Positions 47,000-55,353 of a stretch of DNA of 64,000 bases are shown in pieces (the first letter of the stretch is position 1; each line of letters starts with the position of its first letter). Source of the stretch: VBAS01 sp035318985 (GTDB lineage Bacteria; Bacteroidota; Bacteroidia; Chitinophagales; Chitinophagaceae). Under the pieces are notes generated by a model, which saw only the letters and a list, made by a program, of their open reading frames with translations, was not told where the DNA came from and did no database searches. The DNA lies in contig DATHDP010000091.1 in NCBI GenBank assembly GCA_035318985.1, forward strand, positions 1 through 64,000. The letters run 5' to 3'. The position numbers were made by a program, and so were the translations under genes.

Positions 47000-47592
47000 A
47001 ATTGAAAAATTTCATAACAAGTATACAGCGCTATTTGAATAGCCTTAAAAGACCTTCAAAGAAAACCAACATGCAGAAACTGCATGATCGCGGAGAAACT
47101 CCCGATTCATTTATATTCAGGGATGCAACAGGAAATGATATTCCTGAACTTGGAAAACTTCATGCAATAACTTGGGCACAAACTTATCTCGGTAAACCGA
47201 ATATCAAGCTAAGACAATACCAATGGGATAAAGCTTTCAAAGAAGAAAATAACGGCAGCTGGTTTTGTATTTTAGTTGTTGATAAAAATAACAAGCTCGT
47301 TGGGTTTGCAAAAGGAATAATCAACAAGAATGAAAATTCATCCGAACAACATGGTGATCTGAATAAAATTTACCTGCTTAGCGATTACCAACGTCTTGGT
47401 TTAGGGAAAAAATTGTTCGCCCATGTTATAGAGCGATTCTTAAATAAAGAAGTGAATGATATGAACCTGTTTGGTGTTCCGCAGAATCCGTCTTGCGCAT
47501 TTCATGAAGCAATGGGTGGAGAAAGATTATACTCCGAAAAAGGAACCTTTGATGGTTGCTATATTTGGCGGGATCTGAAGAAGCTAAGCTAG
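46996..47592 (+). CDS. GNAT family N-acetyltransferase
   Basis: A 198-residue acetyltransferase. DKNNKLVGFAKG, then IYLLSDYQRLGLGKKLFAHVI with the acetyl-CoA pyrophosphate loop QRLGLG, and a terminal YSEKGTFDGCYIW. A roughly 40-residue basic N-terminal extension precedes the domain. The start overlaps the previous gene's stop. Substrate unknown. Confidence 0.88.
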   Translation: MKLKNFITSIQRYLNSLKRPSKKTNMQKLHDRGETPDSFIFRDATGNDIPELGKLHAITWAQTYLGKPNIKLRQYQWDKAFKEENNGSWFCILVVDKNNKLVGFAKGIINKNENSSEQHGDLNKIYLLSDYQRLGLGKKLFAHVIERFLNKEVNDMNLFGVPQNPSCAFHEAMGGERLYSEKGTFDGCYIWRDLKKLS

Positions 47593-47906
47593 AGAATGAT
47601 ACAAGTAAGAATCCTTGCCGTCCAAATAATTTGCTGATGCCGTCCACAATCGCAAACTTCTCCGGACTGCCACTTTACATTTTTAAATAACCCTTATCAA
47701 CTATTATCTCTCAGCCATTTAAAAGAAATTAAACGAGAGATATCTTTTACGCTTTAAGTTGATCTCACAAAGGCGAACAGATCCTATAAATTATTTTAAG
47801 AATAATATCCCATTGCTTAAATGTTTATACAACTATTAGTCGTAAATTGATAGTCCATCCTTCGAAAAACCTTCAGATTGCCCCAACACCATTAAACTGA
47901 AGGACT
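47593..47906. other. Gap between GNAT and sigma-like genes
   Basis: Over 310 bp with no supported gene, RNA or clear repeat. Nothing resembling a TAnnTTTG box close to the next ATG was seen. Confidence 0.5.
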
Positions 47907-48425
47907 ATGAGCCAAGGCCACGCTACTGATACAGCATTGCTGGATGCGATTCGCATTGATGACACAACTGCCTTTGAAGAATTGATCAGCCGATATTGGT
48001 TTTGTCTATACCAGTACTCGTACGGCAAAACAAAATCCCAGGGAACAGCTGCAGAAATAACAAGAAACATCTTTATTGAATTATGGGAATACCGTTTCTA
48101 TATTCCAGCAAATTTTTCCTTGCAAGTTTATTTGCACGAAAGGGTCAGAAAAAAAATCGCTTACTATTTATACGAAAAAGTCTCTGAAGAGCCTTGCGAT
48201 ACAGAATTGATGGGGTATCTGAATGCCGAATTTTCTTTTAATAATCTTAGATCCGCTTACCGACCAGTTTCTCAGTCGCCGAAAACTTCTATTGAAAAAG
48301 GATCTTATGAAGAGAGTAAAGAAATGGGATCAAATAAAACTCAGCCGGAACAAAGTTTTACTTTCGACTGGAGGTTAATATTTAATAATATTCGATTAGG
48401 GGTTCGCAATACATTTAATCTTTAA
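47907..48425 (+). CDS. Truncated ECF sigma-like protein (region 2 only)
   Basis: A 172-residue protein. Residues 8-90 look like sigma region 2 of the Bacteroidota ECF type (AFEELISRYWFCLYQYSYGK, then ITRNIFIELWEYR and YLHERVRKKI). The following part has no region-4 helix-turn-helix: it is polar and repeat-free, ending VRNTFNL. It may be a decayed sigma factor, or a protein that binds core RNA polymerase without recognising a -35-like site. The next gene, 14 bp downstream, is FecR-like. Confidence 0.72.
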   Translation: MSQGHATDTALLDAIRIDDTTAFEELISRYWFCLYQYSYGKTKSQGTAAEITRNIFIELWEYRFYIPANFSLQVYLHERVRKKIAYYLYEKVSEEPCDTELMGYLNAEFSFNNLRSAYRPVSQSPKTSIEKGSYEESKEMGSNKTQPEQSFTFDWRLIFNNIRLGVRNTFNL

Positions 48426-48439
48426 ACCAAGATAAAATT

Positions 48440-48745
48440 ATGGAAACAGCCATCTTAAAACCAAAACTTGAACGATTTGTAGGGGGCAATGCAAGTCCGG
48501 CTGAGATCAAACAAATTGACGCTTGGTTTTCCAACGGAAATTACCAGAAACTTCATTTATCTGAAAAAGAGAGAAGGGATCTGCATAATAGTATTTTATA
48601 CGATGTGCAATGCTATACCGCCTACCCACTTTTTTACCCCAAAAAAAATGAATACATCAAAAGATCAACTGTCATGCTCAAAAATGTTTTGTGGATAGTT
48701 GCTTTGATCCTGCTTACTTATTTTGTTGTTTTCTATAACTGGTAA
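48440..48745 (+). CDS. Small FecR-N-terminal-like anti-sigma protein with one membrane helix
   Basis: A 101-residue protein. Residues 8-35 (LERFVGGNASPAEIKQIDAW) match the N-terminal region of FecR-type anti-sigma factors. A membrane helix follows at about 82-99 (VLWIVALILLTYFVVFY), and the large periplasmic FecR domain is missing. Together with the region-2-only sigma gene it may form a miniature regulatory pair or the remains of one. Confidence 0.7.
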   Translation: METAILKPKLERFVGGNASPAEIKQIDAWFSNGNYQKLHLSEKERRDLHNSILYDVQCYTAYPLFYPKKNEYIKRSTVMLKNVLWIVALILLTYFVVFYNW

Positions 48746-48766
48746 TGCAGTAAAAGGAAAGATATT

Positions 48767-51208
48767 TTACACCACATCCACATTATTCACCACCGTTACA
48801 CTCTTAAAACTTTTATGTTGATGAAGAAGAGCAACCTGCTCCAACATATCTTTTTTACAATTAGCGATCATTTTTGAATCACGGGGAAGTTTTATTAATA
48901 ATTCCATCAGGTGCTGATTGCGGATGCGATTAATAACCGGTTCTGCAGGGCCAACTAAATATTGACCATATTTTGCTTTTAATCCATCTGCAAAAAAATG
49001 AGAAGCTTTTTCCACCACCTCTTTTATCTTATGCTTAAACGTGTCATGAATTAATCTTGAGAATGGCGGGTAGAAAAATTGCTTCCGCTTTTCGATCTCT
49101 TCAGTATATAATTTTTTATAGTCGTGCTCTTTCACCAATTGCAAAACAGGATGGCTCGGTTGAATTGTTTGGATCAATACTTTGCCAGTAGCCTCTTTTC
49201 GTCCTGCTCTCCCACTCACTTGCTCCATTAACTGAAATGCTCTTTCGTTCACTCTGAAATCTGCAAAACTGAGCAAGCCATCAGCATCCAGAACTCCAAC
49301 CAAATCAACATTGTCAAAATCCAAGCCTTTTACTACCATTTGAGTGCCCACTAAAATATCGATACGTTGTTGTTCAAATTGCTGGATCAATACATCGTGT
49401 GCATTTTTCCCCCGAACCGTATCAATATCCATCCTTGCAATTTTTGCATTGGGAAACTGTTCCACCAATAATTCCTCAATTTTTTCCGTTCCAAAATTCC
49501 TTTGCACAAAATTATGATTGCCGCATGCGGCACAAGTAAGCAATGGCGCATAGGTAGTACCACAATAATGACAAATAAGTTTATTGGAAAACTTGTGATA
49601 GGTCAGCGACACATCACAATACTTGCATTGTGGTATCCATCCACAAACATTACAAACCTGGTAAGGAGTATAGCCGCGACGATTTTGAAAAAGGATAACC
49701 TGTCTTTGTCTTGCCAACACTTCATTGACCGCATCGACCAAGGGAGGCGACAGCATCACCTTCCCTTTTTCCTTTTGAAAAACTTTTTTTGTATCAATGA
49801 TCTCAATTGGTGGCAGCTGCACATCACCATAGCGCTGCATCAATTCAGTTAATCCATATTTACCTGTTATTGCATTATGATAACTTTCCAATGATGGTGT
49901 TGCGCTGCCTAATAAAGTTTTAGCTCCAAACAAAGAAGCAAAATAGATGGCAGCGTCTCTCCCATTATATCGAGGTGCCGGATCATGTTGTTTATAAGAA
50001 GTATCATGTTCTTCATCGCAAATGATCAGGCCCATGTTTTGAAAAGGAAGAAACAAAGATGACCGGGCACCAAGCACAATTTTCATTTCACCACTTTTTA
50101 CTTTATTCCATATCTCCACTCTTTCATTCTGGGAAAATTTAGAGTGGTAAATACCAATGTGCCCGCCAAAATGTTTTTGCAAGCGACGAATGATCTGTGA
50201 TGTTAATGCGATCTCGGGCAACATATATAAAACCTGCTTGCCCTGCCTGATAATCTGCTCAATGAGCTTTATATAAATAAGAGTTTTTCCACTGCTGGTC
50301 ACGCCATGCAAAAGACAAACTTGTTTTTCAGCAAATGATTCTTGTATTTTTTCGAGCACTTCCTCTTGCAGCGTCGTTAAGTCAAAATCGATTTTTATGT
50401 CCTTAGGTAAATACTGAAGACGATCGATCACCCTTTTTTCTACTCTTAGAATTTCTTTATCAACTAATCCTTTCAATTGCGCATCAGAAGCATTTGACTT
50501 TTTAAGCAAACTGGTCTTTGTTACTTCACCTTCTGTTTTTACCAGGTGAAGATAGCTGAGCAAGAGCCCCATTTGTTTTGGTGCCTTTGTCCAGTTGTTC
50601 AGCAGATCAGAAAGTTTTTCATCGCTGTTGTATTCGGGATTCAGCAAAACAAAAGTTTCTTTTTTAGGAGAATAGGTTTGTTTCAATGCTTCCCAGACAA
50701 AACAAACTTTCTTTTGTATAAGTCGATTGATAACCGGGTAAACGTGAGATGAATCCAATACTTGTTGTACTTCCGTCAACTTTAATTCTTTTTTGATCAA
50801 CAGTGCTTCTGCCACTAAATACTCATCATGATCCAATGCAGAAAAATCATCTCCGTATTCATCATTAAAAACCAGGATCGTTTCACTGCTTAATTTAAAA
50901 TGCGCTGGTAAAGCGGCTGCCATCACTTCTCCTTCGCTACACATATAGTACGATGCGATCCATTCCCACAACTTCAATTGCTCTTCAAATACGACAGGCT
51001 CAACGTCTAATACATTCAGAATATCTTTTGCTTCAAAAAAATCAGGTTTCTCATTATGAATTCTTTTTACAATGCCCGCATATTTTTTATTTTTTCCAAG
51101 ATTCACTTCCACACGACAACCTGTATGCAGTTGCTCCTTCATATGATCTGGTATGGACCATGTGTAGTTTTTTGGAAGAGCAAGGGGAATGATTATTTCT
51201 GCGTACAT
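48767..51208 (-). CDS. priA: Primosomal protein N' (replication restart helicase)
   Basis: PriA reloads the replicative helicase at stalled forks. The 813-residue protein has Walker A GVTSSGKT, DEEH (ICDEEHD), the Cys zinc-binding ladder (CNVCGWIPQCKYC, then ICHYCGTTYAPLLTCAACG), and C-terminal helicase motifs QVSGRAGR. The N-terminal DNA-binding domain precedes. It is divergent from nothing near, with plsC 58 bp upstream on the same strand. The start sits beside an intergenic inverted repeat. Confidence 0.96.
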   Translation of the reverse strand: MYAEIIIPLALPKNYTWSIPDHMKEQLHTGCRVEVNLGKNKKYAGIVKRIHNEKPDFFEAKDILNVLDVEPVVFEEQLKLWEWIASYYMCSEGEVMAAALPAHFKLSSETILVFNDEYGDDFSALDHDEYLVAEALLIKKELKLTEVQQVLDSSHVYPVINRLIQKKVCFVWEALKQTYSPKKETFVLLNPEYNSDEKLSDLLNNWTKAPKQMGLLLSYLHLVKTEGEVTKTSLLKKSNASDAQLKGLVDKEILRVEKRVIDRLQYLPKDIKIDFDLTTLQEEVLEKIQESFAEKQVCLLHGVTSSGKTLIYIKLIEQIIRQGKQVLYMLPEIALTSQIIRRLQKHFGGHIGIYHSKFSQNERVEIWNKVKSGEMKIVLGARSSLFLPFQNMGLIICDEEHDTSYKQHDPAPRYNGRDAAIYFASLFGAKTLLGSATPSLESYHNAITGKYGLTELMQRYGDVQLPPIEIIDTKKVFQKEKGKVMLSPPLVDAVNEVLARQRQVILFQNRRGYTPYQVCNVCGWIPQCKYCDVSLTYHKFSNKLICHYCGTTYAPLLTCAACGNHNFVQRNFGTEKIEELLVEQFPNAKIARMDIDTVRGKNAHDVLIQQFEQQRIDILVGTQMVVKGLDFDNVDLVGVLDADGLLSFADFRVNERAFQLMEQVSGRAGRKEATGKVLIQTIQPSHPVLQLVKEHDYKKLYTEEIEKRKQFFYPPFSRLIHDTFKHKIKEVVEKASHFFADGLKAKYGQYLVGPAEPVINRIRNQHLMELLIKLPRDSKMIANCKKDMLEQVALLHQHKSFKSVTVVNNVDVV

Positions 51209-51211
51209 ATT

Positions 51212-51292
51212 GTGAGTGGTGAATGGTCAACTGTGAATGCCGACTTGCAATTTAGTAATAAACGACTCACGATTGACCATTGACAATTGACG
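51212..51292. repeat. GTGAATGGTCAA inverted-repeat element, copy 2
   Basis: The left arm (GTGAATGGTCAACTGTGAAT from 51218) is mirrored imperfectly by the right arm (GATTGACCATTGACAATTGA from about 51270). The same element is between yceD and rpmF. The right arm encodes the last residues of PlsC (SIVNGQS and stop). Confidence 0.65.
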
Positions 51293-52052
51293 TCTTTATC
51301 CACGACGCTTTGTATTCACGAAGTTTCATATCCATGAGGTCATATACTTTCTGCTTTAGCATAGGAAGATCTTTTTGTATTAATCCTTCTACGGATATTT
51401 CTTCCAAAAAAATAGCCCGACTTTTTCCAGGTGTTAATGAAAAAACGCTTTTATAATTCAACCGGTCATACATATCAAGTAATAAAAAAGGCTTGATCGG
51501 CATTTGTGCGTCAATTGCCACCCTGAAGGCGCCATCATAGAAATCTTTCAGGGGATCTGGGGTCATATTAAAAGTTCCCTCTGGAAAAACAACAATTGAT
51601 ATTCCTTTTTTCAAAATAGATTTCATGTTTCTTACACTCTTTGCCCGGTTATCTGCACTAGTGCGATCAACTCTTACTACAGCATATTTATAAATAAATC
51701 CAAATACAGGCACTTTAGACATTTCAGTTTTACCTAATGCACGGATAGGCTGTCTCAGCGTTTTCACGATGATCGGTGCATCGAGGTAAGAGATATGATT
51801 GCCAACAAAAATATATTGCTGGCTTTTGTCCAAAGGCTGTTCATAATAATTGCGATGAAAAATAAAGATCAGGGGAAACCAAAGATCACCCCACAACATG
51901 CAAAGCCGGTAGATCATATTACCGCCAGTTACGTTACCAAATAAAGAAGCAATTAGTACAAATGGAAAAAGCAACAGCATAATGCCAATGAACAGAAACA
52001 ACGCATAAATACAATATATCCATTGAAGAGGCCTAAGCAAAAAACGCATCAA
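51267..52052 (-). CDS. plsC: 1-acyl-sn-glycerol-3-phosphate acyltransferase
   Basis: It acylates lysophosphatidic acid to phosphatidic acid. The 261-residue protein has an N-terminal hydrophobic segment, the HX4D motif (NH86ISYLD91) and FPEGT near 156, as in PlsC-type enzymes. The final residues SIVNGQS come from an intergenic repeat, so the native C-terminus was probably different. The start overlaps the DUF4258 gene's stop by 4 bp. Confidence 0.9.
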   Translation of the reverse strand: MMRFLLRPLQWIYCIYALFLFIGIMLLLFPFVLIASLFGNVTGGNMIYRLCMLWGDLWFPLIFIFHRNYYEQPLDKSQQYIFVGNHISYLDAPIIVKTLRQPIRALGKTEMSKVPVFGFIYKYAVVRVDRTSADNRAKSVRNMKSILKKGISIVVFPEGTFNMTPDPLKDFYDGAFRVAIDAQMPIKPFLLLDMYDRLNYKSVFSLTPGKSRAIFLEEISVEGLIQKDLPMLKQKVYDLMDMKLREYKASWIKTSIVNGQS

Positions 52053-52468
52053 TTAGAATTTTTATTAAATGAAAGTGGCATTGTTTCCTCATTGATGCAA
52101 TTGCAGCCAACAGTTCCATTAGCGTCATAACAATCCAAAACTTTTGCAACGATACCACATTGTTGAATAATAAGGATAATACTCATTTTTTGTTTTGTTG
52201 AGCCGCGAACTGTAAAAATAGGGCAAGGCTTCTTATACAGATCAGATTTAACCCGGTTGAGCTCACCATTTCTAAATATCCCCATTATACTGTTTGCATT
52301 GATGTGATGGCAATCCATCCGGCACAATGCAAACTTTGTATATTCAATACGTGACGGATTTCTGTTCAATACTAATTTCTTTTTGGGTTCATTACGGATC
52401 TTTATAATAATAAAAACAAGCAAGGCCAAAACTGACACCAGCGAGATAATGACATTTCTTGCTTTCAT
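52049..52468 (-). CDS. DUF4258-like Cys-rich membrane-anchored protein (paralogue 1)
   Basis: A 139-residue protein with an N-terminal membrane helix (about 8-23) and a domain like DUF4258: YTKFALCRMDCHHI, then KSDLYKKPCP and QQCG, with a C-terminal CNC. Six of its Cys are shared with the paralogue next upstream. The domain is usually found alone in small proteins of unknown role; the membrane anchor and Cys pattern suggest an extracytoplasmic disulfide or metal site (inference). It overlaps plsC by 4 bp. Confidence 0.65.
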   Translation of the reverse strand: MKARNVIISLVSVLALLVFIIIKIRNEPKKKLVLNRNPSRIEYTKFALCRMDCHHINANSIMGIFRNGELNRVKSDLYKKPCPIFTVRGSTKQKMSIILIIQQCGIVAKVLDCYDANGTVGCNCINEETMPLSFNKNSN

Positions 52469-52495
52469 TTTTTAAATGCGGATAATAATGATCCA

Positions 52496-52972
52496 TCAAT
52501 TTTTATTATCATATTTCCTATCGTCACCCGGACAATCACAACTCCATTCCGTATCCAGGTCGATGACCGTTACTACTTCAGTTTTTTCATTGCATTGCGC
52601 AAATATGATCCTTACTTTTTGATTATCGACTGTAACTCCTTCTATCGCATAACGAGGGCATCTTGCATTTTGCAGATCACTTTTATTATAATTTATTTTG
52701 CCGTCCTGCATTATTTCTTCCACTTCTGCCTGCGAAATTCTTCGGCACCCCATTCTGCACTTTGCATGCTTGCTGTATTCAAGATATGAGATACGGCGGT
52801 CAAAGCCCTTGTCGCGATCAATAGTGCCCTGGTCTTTTTTCGTGTCATTATTTGTAACAGTGGGCCGTGACCTTGTAGTTGCTTCATGTTTGCATTGCCT
52901 GGCAACAAACAATAGCACCGCAAGTGCTGCTACAACTATTATCGGAATTGCTTTTTTCAACTGCACATTCAT
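52496..52972 (-). CDS. DUF4258-like Cys-rich membrane-anchored protein (paralogue 2)
   Basis: A 158-residue protein starting MNVQLKKAIPIIVVAALAVL, a membrane helix. The domain has YSKHAKCRMGCRRI, ISQAEVEEIMQDGKINYNKS, NARCPRYAIEG, FAQCNEKTEV and CDC. The ATG at 52972 is preferred over an upstream start at 53074, whose added residues are not domain-like. A gap of 27 bp separates it from paralogue 1. Function unknown. Confidence 0.65.
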   Translation of the reverse strand: MNVQLKKAIPIIVVAALAVLLFVARQCKHEATTRSRPTVTNNDTKKDQGTIDRDKGFDRRISYLEYSKHAKCRMGCRRISQAEVEEIMQDGKINYNKSDLQNARCPRYAIEGVTVDNQKVRIIFAQCNEKTEVVTVIDLDTEWSCDCPGDDRKYDNKN

Positions 52973-53078
52973 TATGCAAGTATAATTTATTTTTATTGAG
53001 TCGGCTTCTGTGCTAATCTCATCGTCGCTTGCACGGTTTACCCAGAGCGAAGAGGCACACTTGTGCTGTAGCAACTAA

Positions 53079-53194
53079 ATTCAGCAAACCCACCCCATAG
53101 AATATTCAACCATTTTGAAAAGTTTCTATCCCCTCCTAAGGAGGGGATGAAGCATGTTCCATAAAGGAAAATTTGAAGGGGTGGGTTGCTGAAT
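53079..53194. repeat. Long nested inverted repeat
   Basis: Outer arms ATTCAGCAAACCCACCCC (53079-53096) and GGGGTGGGTTGCTGAAT (53178-53194) match with one extra base. An inner 10-bp palindrome ATCCCCTCCT/AGGAGGGGAT is at 53128-53148. It lies between the divergent DUF4258 and mtaB genes, with copy C of the TGCGACGCA element at its right edge. Confidence 0.7.
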
Positions 53195-53265
53195 AGAATT
53201 ACCGAACCTACAAGAGTGCGACGCAACGAAAGCCAAATAGATCTACATCAGTTGGGCCAAATAAC
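53188..53265 (+). repeat. TGCGACGCA element, copy C (upstream of mtaB)
   Basis: ATAGAATTACCGAACC precedes the core GAGTGCGACGCAACGAAAG (core 53217-53225), and ATAGATCTACATCAG follows. The core ends 114 bp before the mtaB ATG. It overlaps the right edge of the nested inverted repeat. Confidence 0.6.
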
Positions 53266-53325
53266 TTTCAAAATCCAGAAGTAAACAATAACTATAAACT
53301 ACAAACCATAAACTATAAACTTGAT

Positions 53326-53333
53326 TATCTTTG
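53326..53333 (+). promoter_or_regulatory. Putative -7 box of mtaB
   Basis: TATCTTTG matches TAnnTTTG. The mtaB ATG is at 53340, six bases after the box, so the transcript would start at or very near the ATG. Confidence 0.5.
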
Positions 53334-53339
53334 CGCCCC

Positions 53340-54614
53340 ATGGCAGAAGCAAGAACAGTCGCATTTCATACACTAGGTTGTAAACTAAATTTTTCTGAAA
53401 CCTCTACCCTTTCCAGAATGTTGGAGAACGAAGGTTTTGAGAAAAAAGAGTTTGATGATCAGGCTGATGTGTATGTTATCAATACTTGTTCTGTAACCGA
53501 TAACGCCGATAAAGAATGCCGACACCTCGTTCGACGTATTCAGCGAAAAGCCCCGGGAAGTTTAGTGGTGATCACGGGTTGCTATGCACAACTAAAGCCA
53601 AAACAAATTGCTGAAATACCGGGTGTAAACCTTGTACTAGGCGCCGCAGAAAAATTCAATCTTGCACAGCACATCCGTGAGCTGTCAAAAGGCGATTCTG
53701 CAAAGATCTGCAGTTGTGATATTGAGGAAGTTACAGGCTTCAACTCATCTTTTTCCATCAACGATCGCACAAGAACTTTTTTGAAGGTTCAAGATGGTTG
53801 TGATTATAATTGTTCTTTCTGCACCATTCCCCAAGCCCGTGGCAAAAGCCGTAGTGATTCTATTGAAAATGTTTTAAAGAATGTTGAGCACCTTGCATCA
53901 CATGGCGTGAAGGAAGTAGTGCTTACAGGTGTCAATCTCGGTGACTTTGGAAAAGGGCCTGATGGCACCTTGAAATATGAAGAGAATTTTTTTGAGTTAG
54001 TCAAGGCATTGGAAAAAGTCGAAGGAATTCAGCGCTATCGTATTTCATCTATTGAACCCAACCAGCTGACGAACGAGATAATAGAATTTGTAGCGAACAG
54101 TGATAAATTCATGCCTCATTTCCATATTCCTTTACAAAGCGGCAGTAACAAGATATTGGGATCAATGCGCAGAAGATATAAAAGAGAATTGTATGCTGAA
54201 CGTGTGGCATTGATAAAAACCCTGATGCCGCATTGCTGTATCGGGGTGGATGTTATCGTTGGTTTCCCGGGAGAGACAGATGAGGACTTTAAAGACTGTT
54301 TTGATTTCGTGCATTCATTGGATATCTCTTACCTACATGTATTCACCTATTCTGAAAGAGATAATACACATGCAATAAGTATTAAACCGGTCGTGCCAAT
54401 AAATGTAAGGCATGAAAGAAATAAAACACTCCGCAATCTTTCTTACATGAAGATGCAATACTTCACCGAACAACATCATGGACAAACAAGAAAGGTTTTG
54501 TTTGAAGGACATGAGAATAAAGGCATGATGGAAGGTTATACTGACAACTACATCAAAATAACAACTCCCCACAGGAAAGAATGGGTGAATGAGATTGTGG
54601 ATTGGAAGATTTAA
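53340..54614 (+). CDS. mtaB: tRNA t6A37 methylthiotransferase MtaB
   Basis: A 424-residue radical SAM methylthiotransferase that converts t6A37 to ms2t6A37 in tRNA-Lys(UUU). The auxiliary-cluster Cys are C14, C50 and C81, and the radical SAM Cys C154-x3-C158-x2-C161 (GCDYNCSFCTIP). FHTLGCKLNFSE near the start and the C-terminal TRAM-like stretch support MtaB over MiaB. The ATG at 53340 is chosen rather than the upstream TTG at 53331. A substrate tRNA-Lys is in the window at 34558. Confidence 0.9.
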   Translation: MAEARTVAFHTLGCKLNFSETSTLSRMLENEGFEKKEFDDQADVYVINTCSVTDNADKECRHLVRRIQRKAPGSLVVITGCYAQLKPKQIAEIPGVNLVLGAAEKFNLAQHIRELSKGDSAKICSCDIEEVTGFNSSFSINDRTRTFLKVQDGCDYNCSFCTIPQARGKSRSDSIENVLKNVEHLASHGVKEVVLTGVNLGDFGKGPDGTLKYEENFFELVKALEKVEGIQRYRISSIEPNQLTNEIIEFVANSDKFMPHFHIPLQSGSNKILGSMRRRYKRELYAERVALIKTLMPHCCIGVDVIVGFPGETDEDFKDCFDFVHSLDISYLHVFTYSERDNTHAISIKPVVPINVRHERNKTLRNLSYMKMQYFTEQHHGQTRKVLFEGHENKGMMEGYTDNYIKITTPHRKEWVNEIVDWKI

Positions 54615-54618
54615 ATAT

Positions 54619-55335
54619 CTAAGCTTTCCTTGTTTCCAGCAGTTTAAAAAAATGTTCCTGGTAAGTATTACCGATCGGAATGATGCGGTCCTTAATATAT
54701 ATTTCCTGTCGTTCAATAGATGTGATCTTGTCTAAAGCCACGATATAAGATCTGTGAACTCTTACAAAACGCTTGGGAGATAATACTTCCTCCAACTGTT
54801 TCATCACTTGCAAGGTGACGATACGTTGTGTTTTGGTAAATATGGAGACATAATTCTTCAGTCCTTCTATGTATAAAATATCATCCAGCTCAACTCTCAC
54901 CATTTTGGTTTCAACTTTTACAAAAATGTAACCACCGGTTTCAGGAAGCATTTCCTGGGAGCGATTGAGTTTTTGTGTTGGGTTTTTTTGGTTGTATGCT
55001 TTTTCCACTCCTTTATAAAATCGCTCAAACGAAATAGGTTTCAGCAAATAGTCAATGACATTATGCTCAAAGCCATCTATTGCATATTCCTGGTAAGCTG
55101 ATGTGATGATAACCTGTGCCCTGTTTTGTAATAATTGCATGAACTGAACTCCATTCAACTGCGGCATTTGTATATCAAGGAAAACGAGGTCAACAGGATC
55201 TTTATTTAAACTTACCAGGGCTTCCATAGGATTATTAAAGGAACCAGCCAGTTGCAGGAATGGAACTTTATTGATGTGGTCTTCAAGCAAGTGGATTGCC
55301 AGCGGTTCATCGTCAAGGACAATGCATTTAAGCAT
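54619..55335 (-). CDS. LytTR family response regulator
   Basis: A 238-residue regulator. The receiver has the phosphoacceptor D54 (LVFLDIQMPQLNG) and DYLLKPI near 102. The LytTR DNA-binding domain follows at about 135-235 (VRVELDDILYIEGLKNYVSI, RFVRVHRSYIVALDKI). It is 18 bp downstream of the LytS-type kinase gene and is co-transcribed with it. Confidence 0.94.
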   Translation of the reverse strand: MLKCIVLDDEPLAIHLLEDHINKVPFLQLAGSFNNPMEALVSLNKDPVDLVFLDIQMPQLNGVQFMQLLQNRAQVIITSAYQEYAIDGFEHNVIDYLLKPISFERFYKGVEKAYNQKNPTQKLNRSQEMLPETGGYIFVKVETKMVRVELDDILYIEGLKNYVSIFTKTQRIVTLQVMKQLEEVLSPKRFVRVHRSYIVALDKITSIERQEIYIKDRIIPIGNTYQEHFFKLLETRKA

Positions 55336-55353
55336 AAACAGTAGGTTTGTTCC

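Noticed and set aside
52973..53074. N-terminal extension of the DUF4258 paralogue 2
   Set aside because: The 34 added residues precede a normal signal/anchor sequence beginning at the ATG at 52972 and have no domain character.
53079..53194. Insertion-sequence end or CRISPR-like structure
   Set aside because: No transposase gene or evenly spaced repeat-spacer pattern is present.
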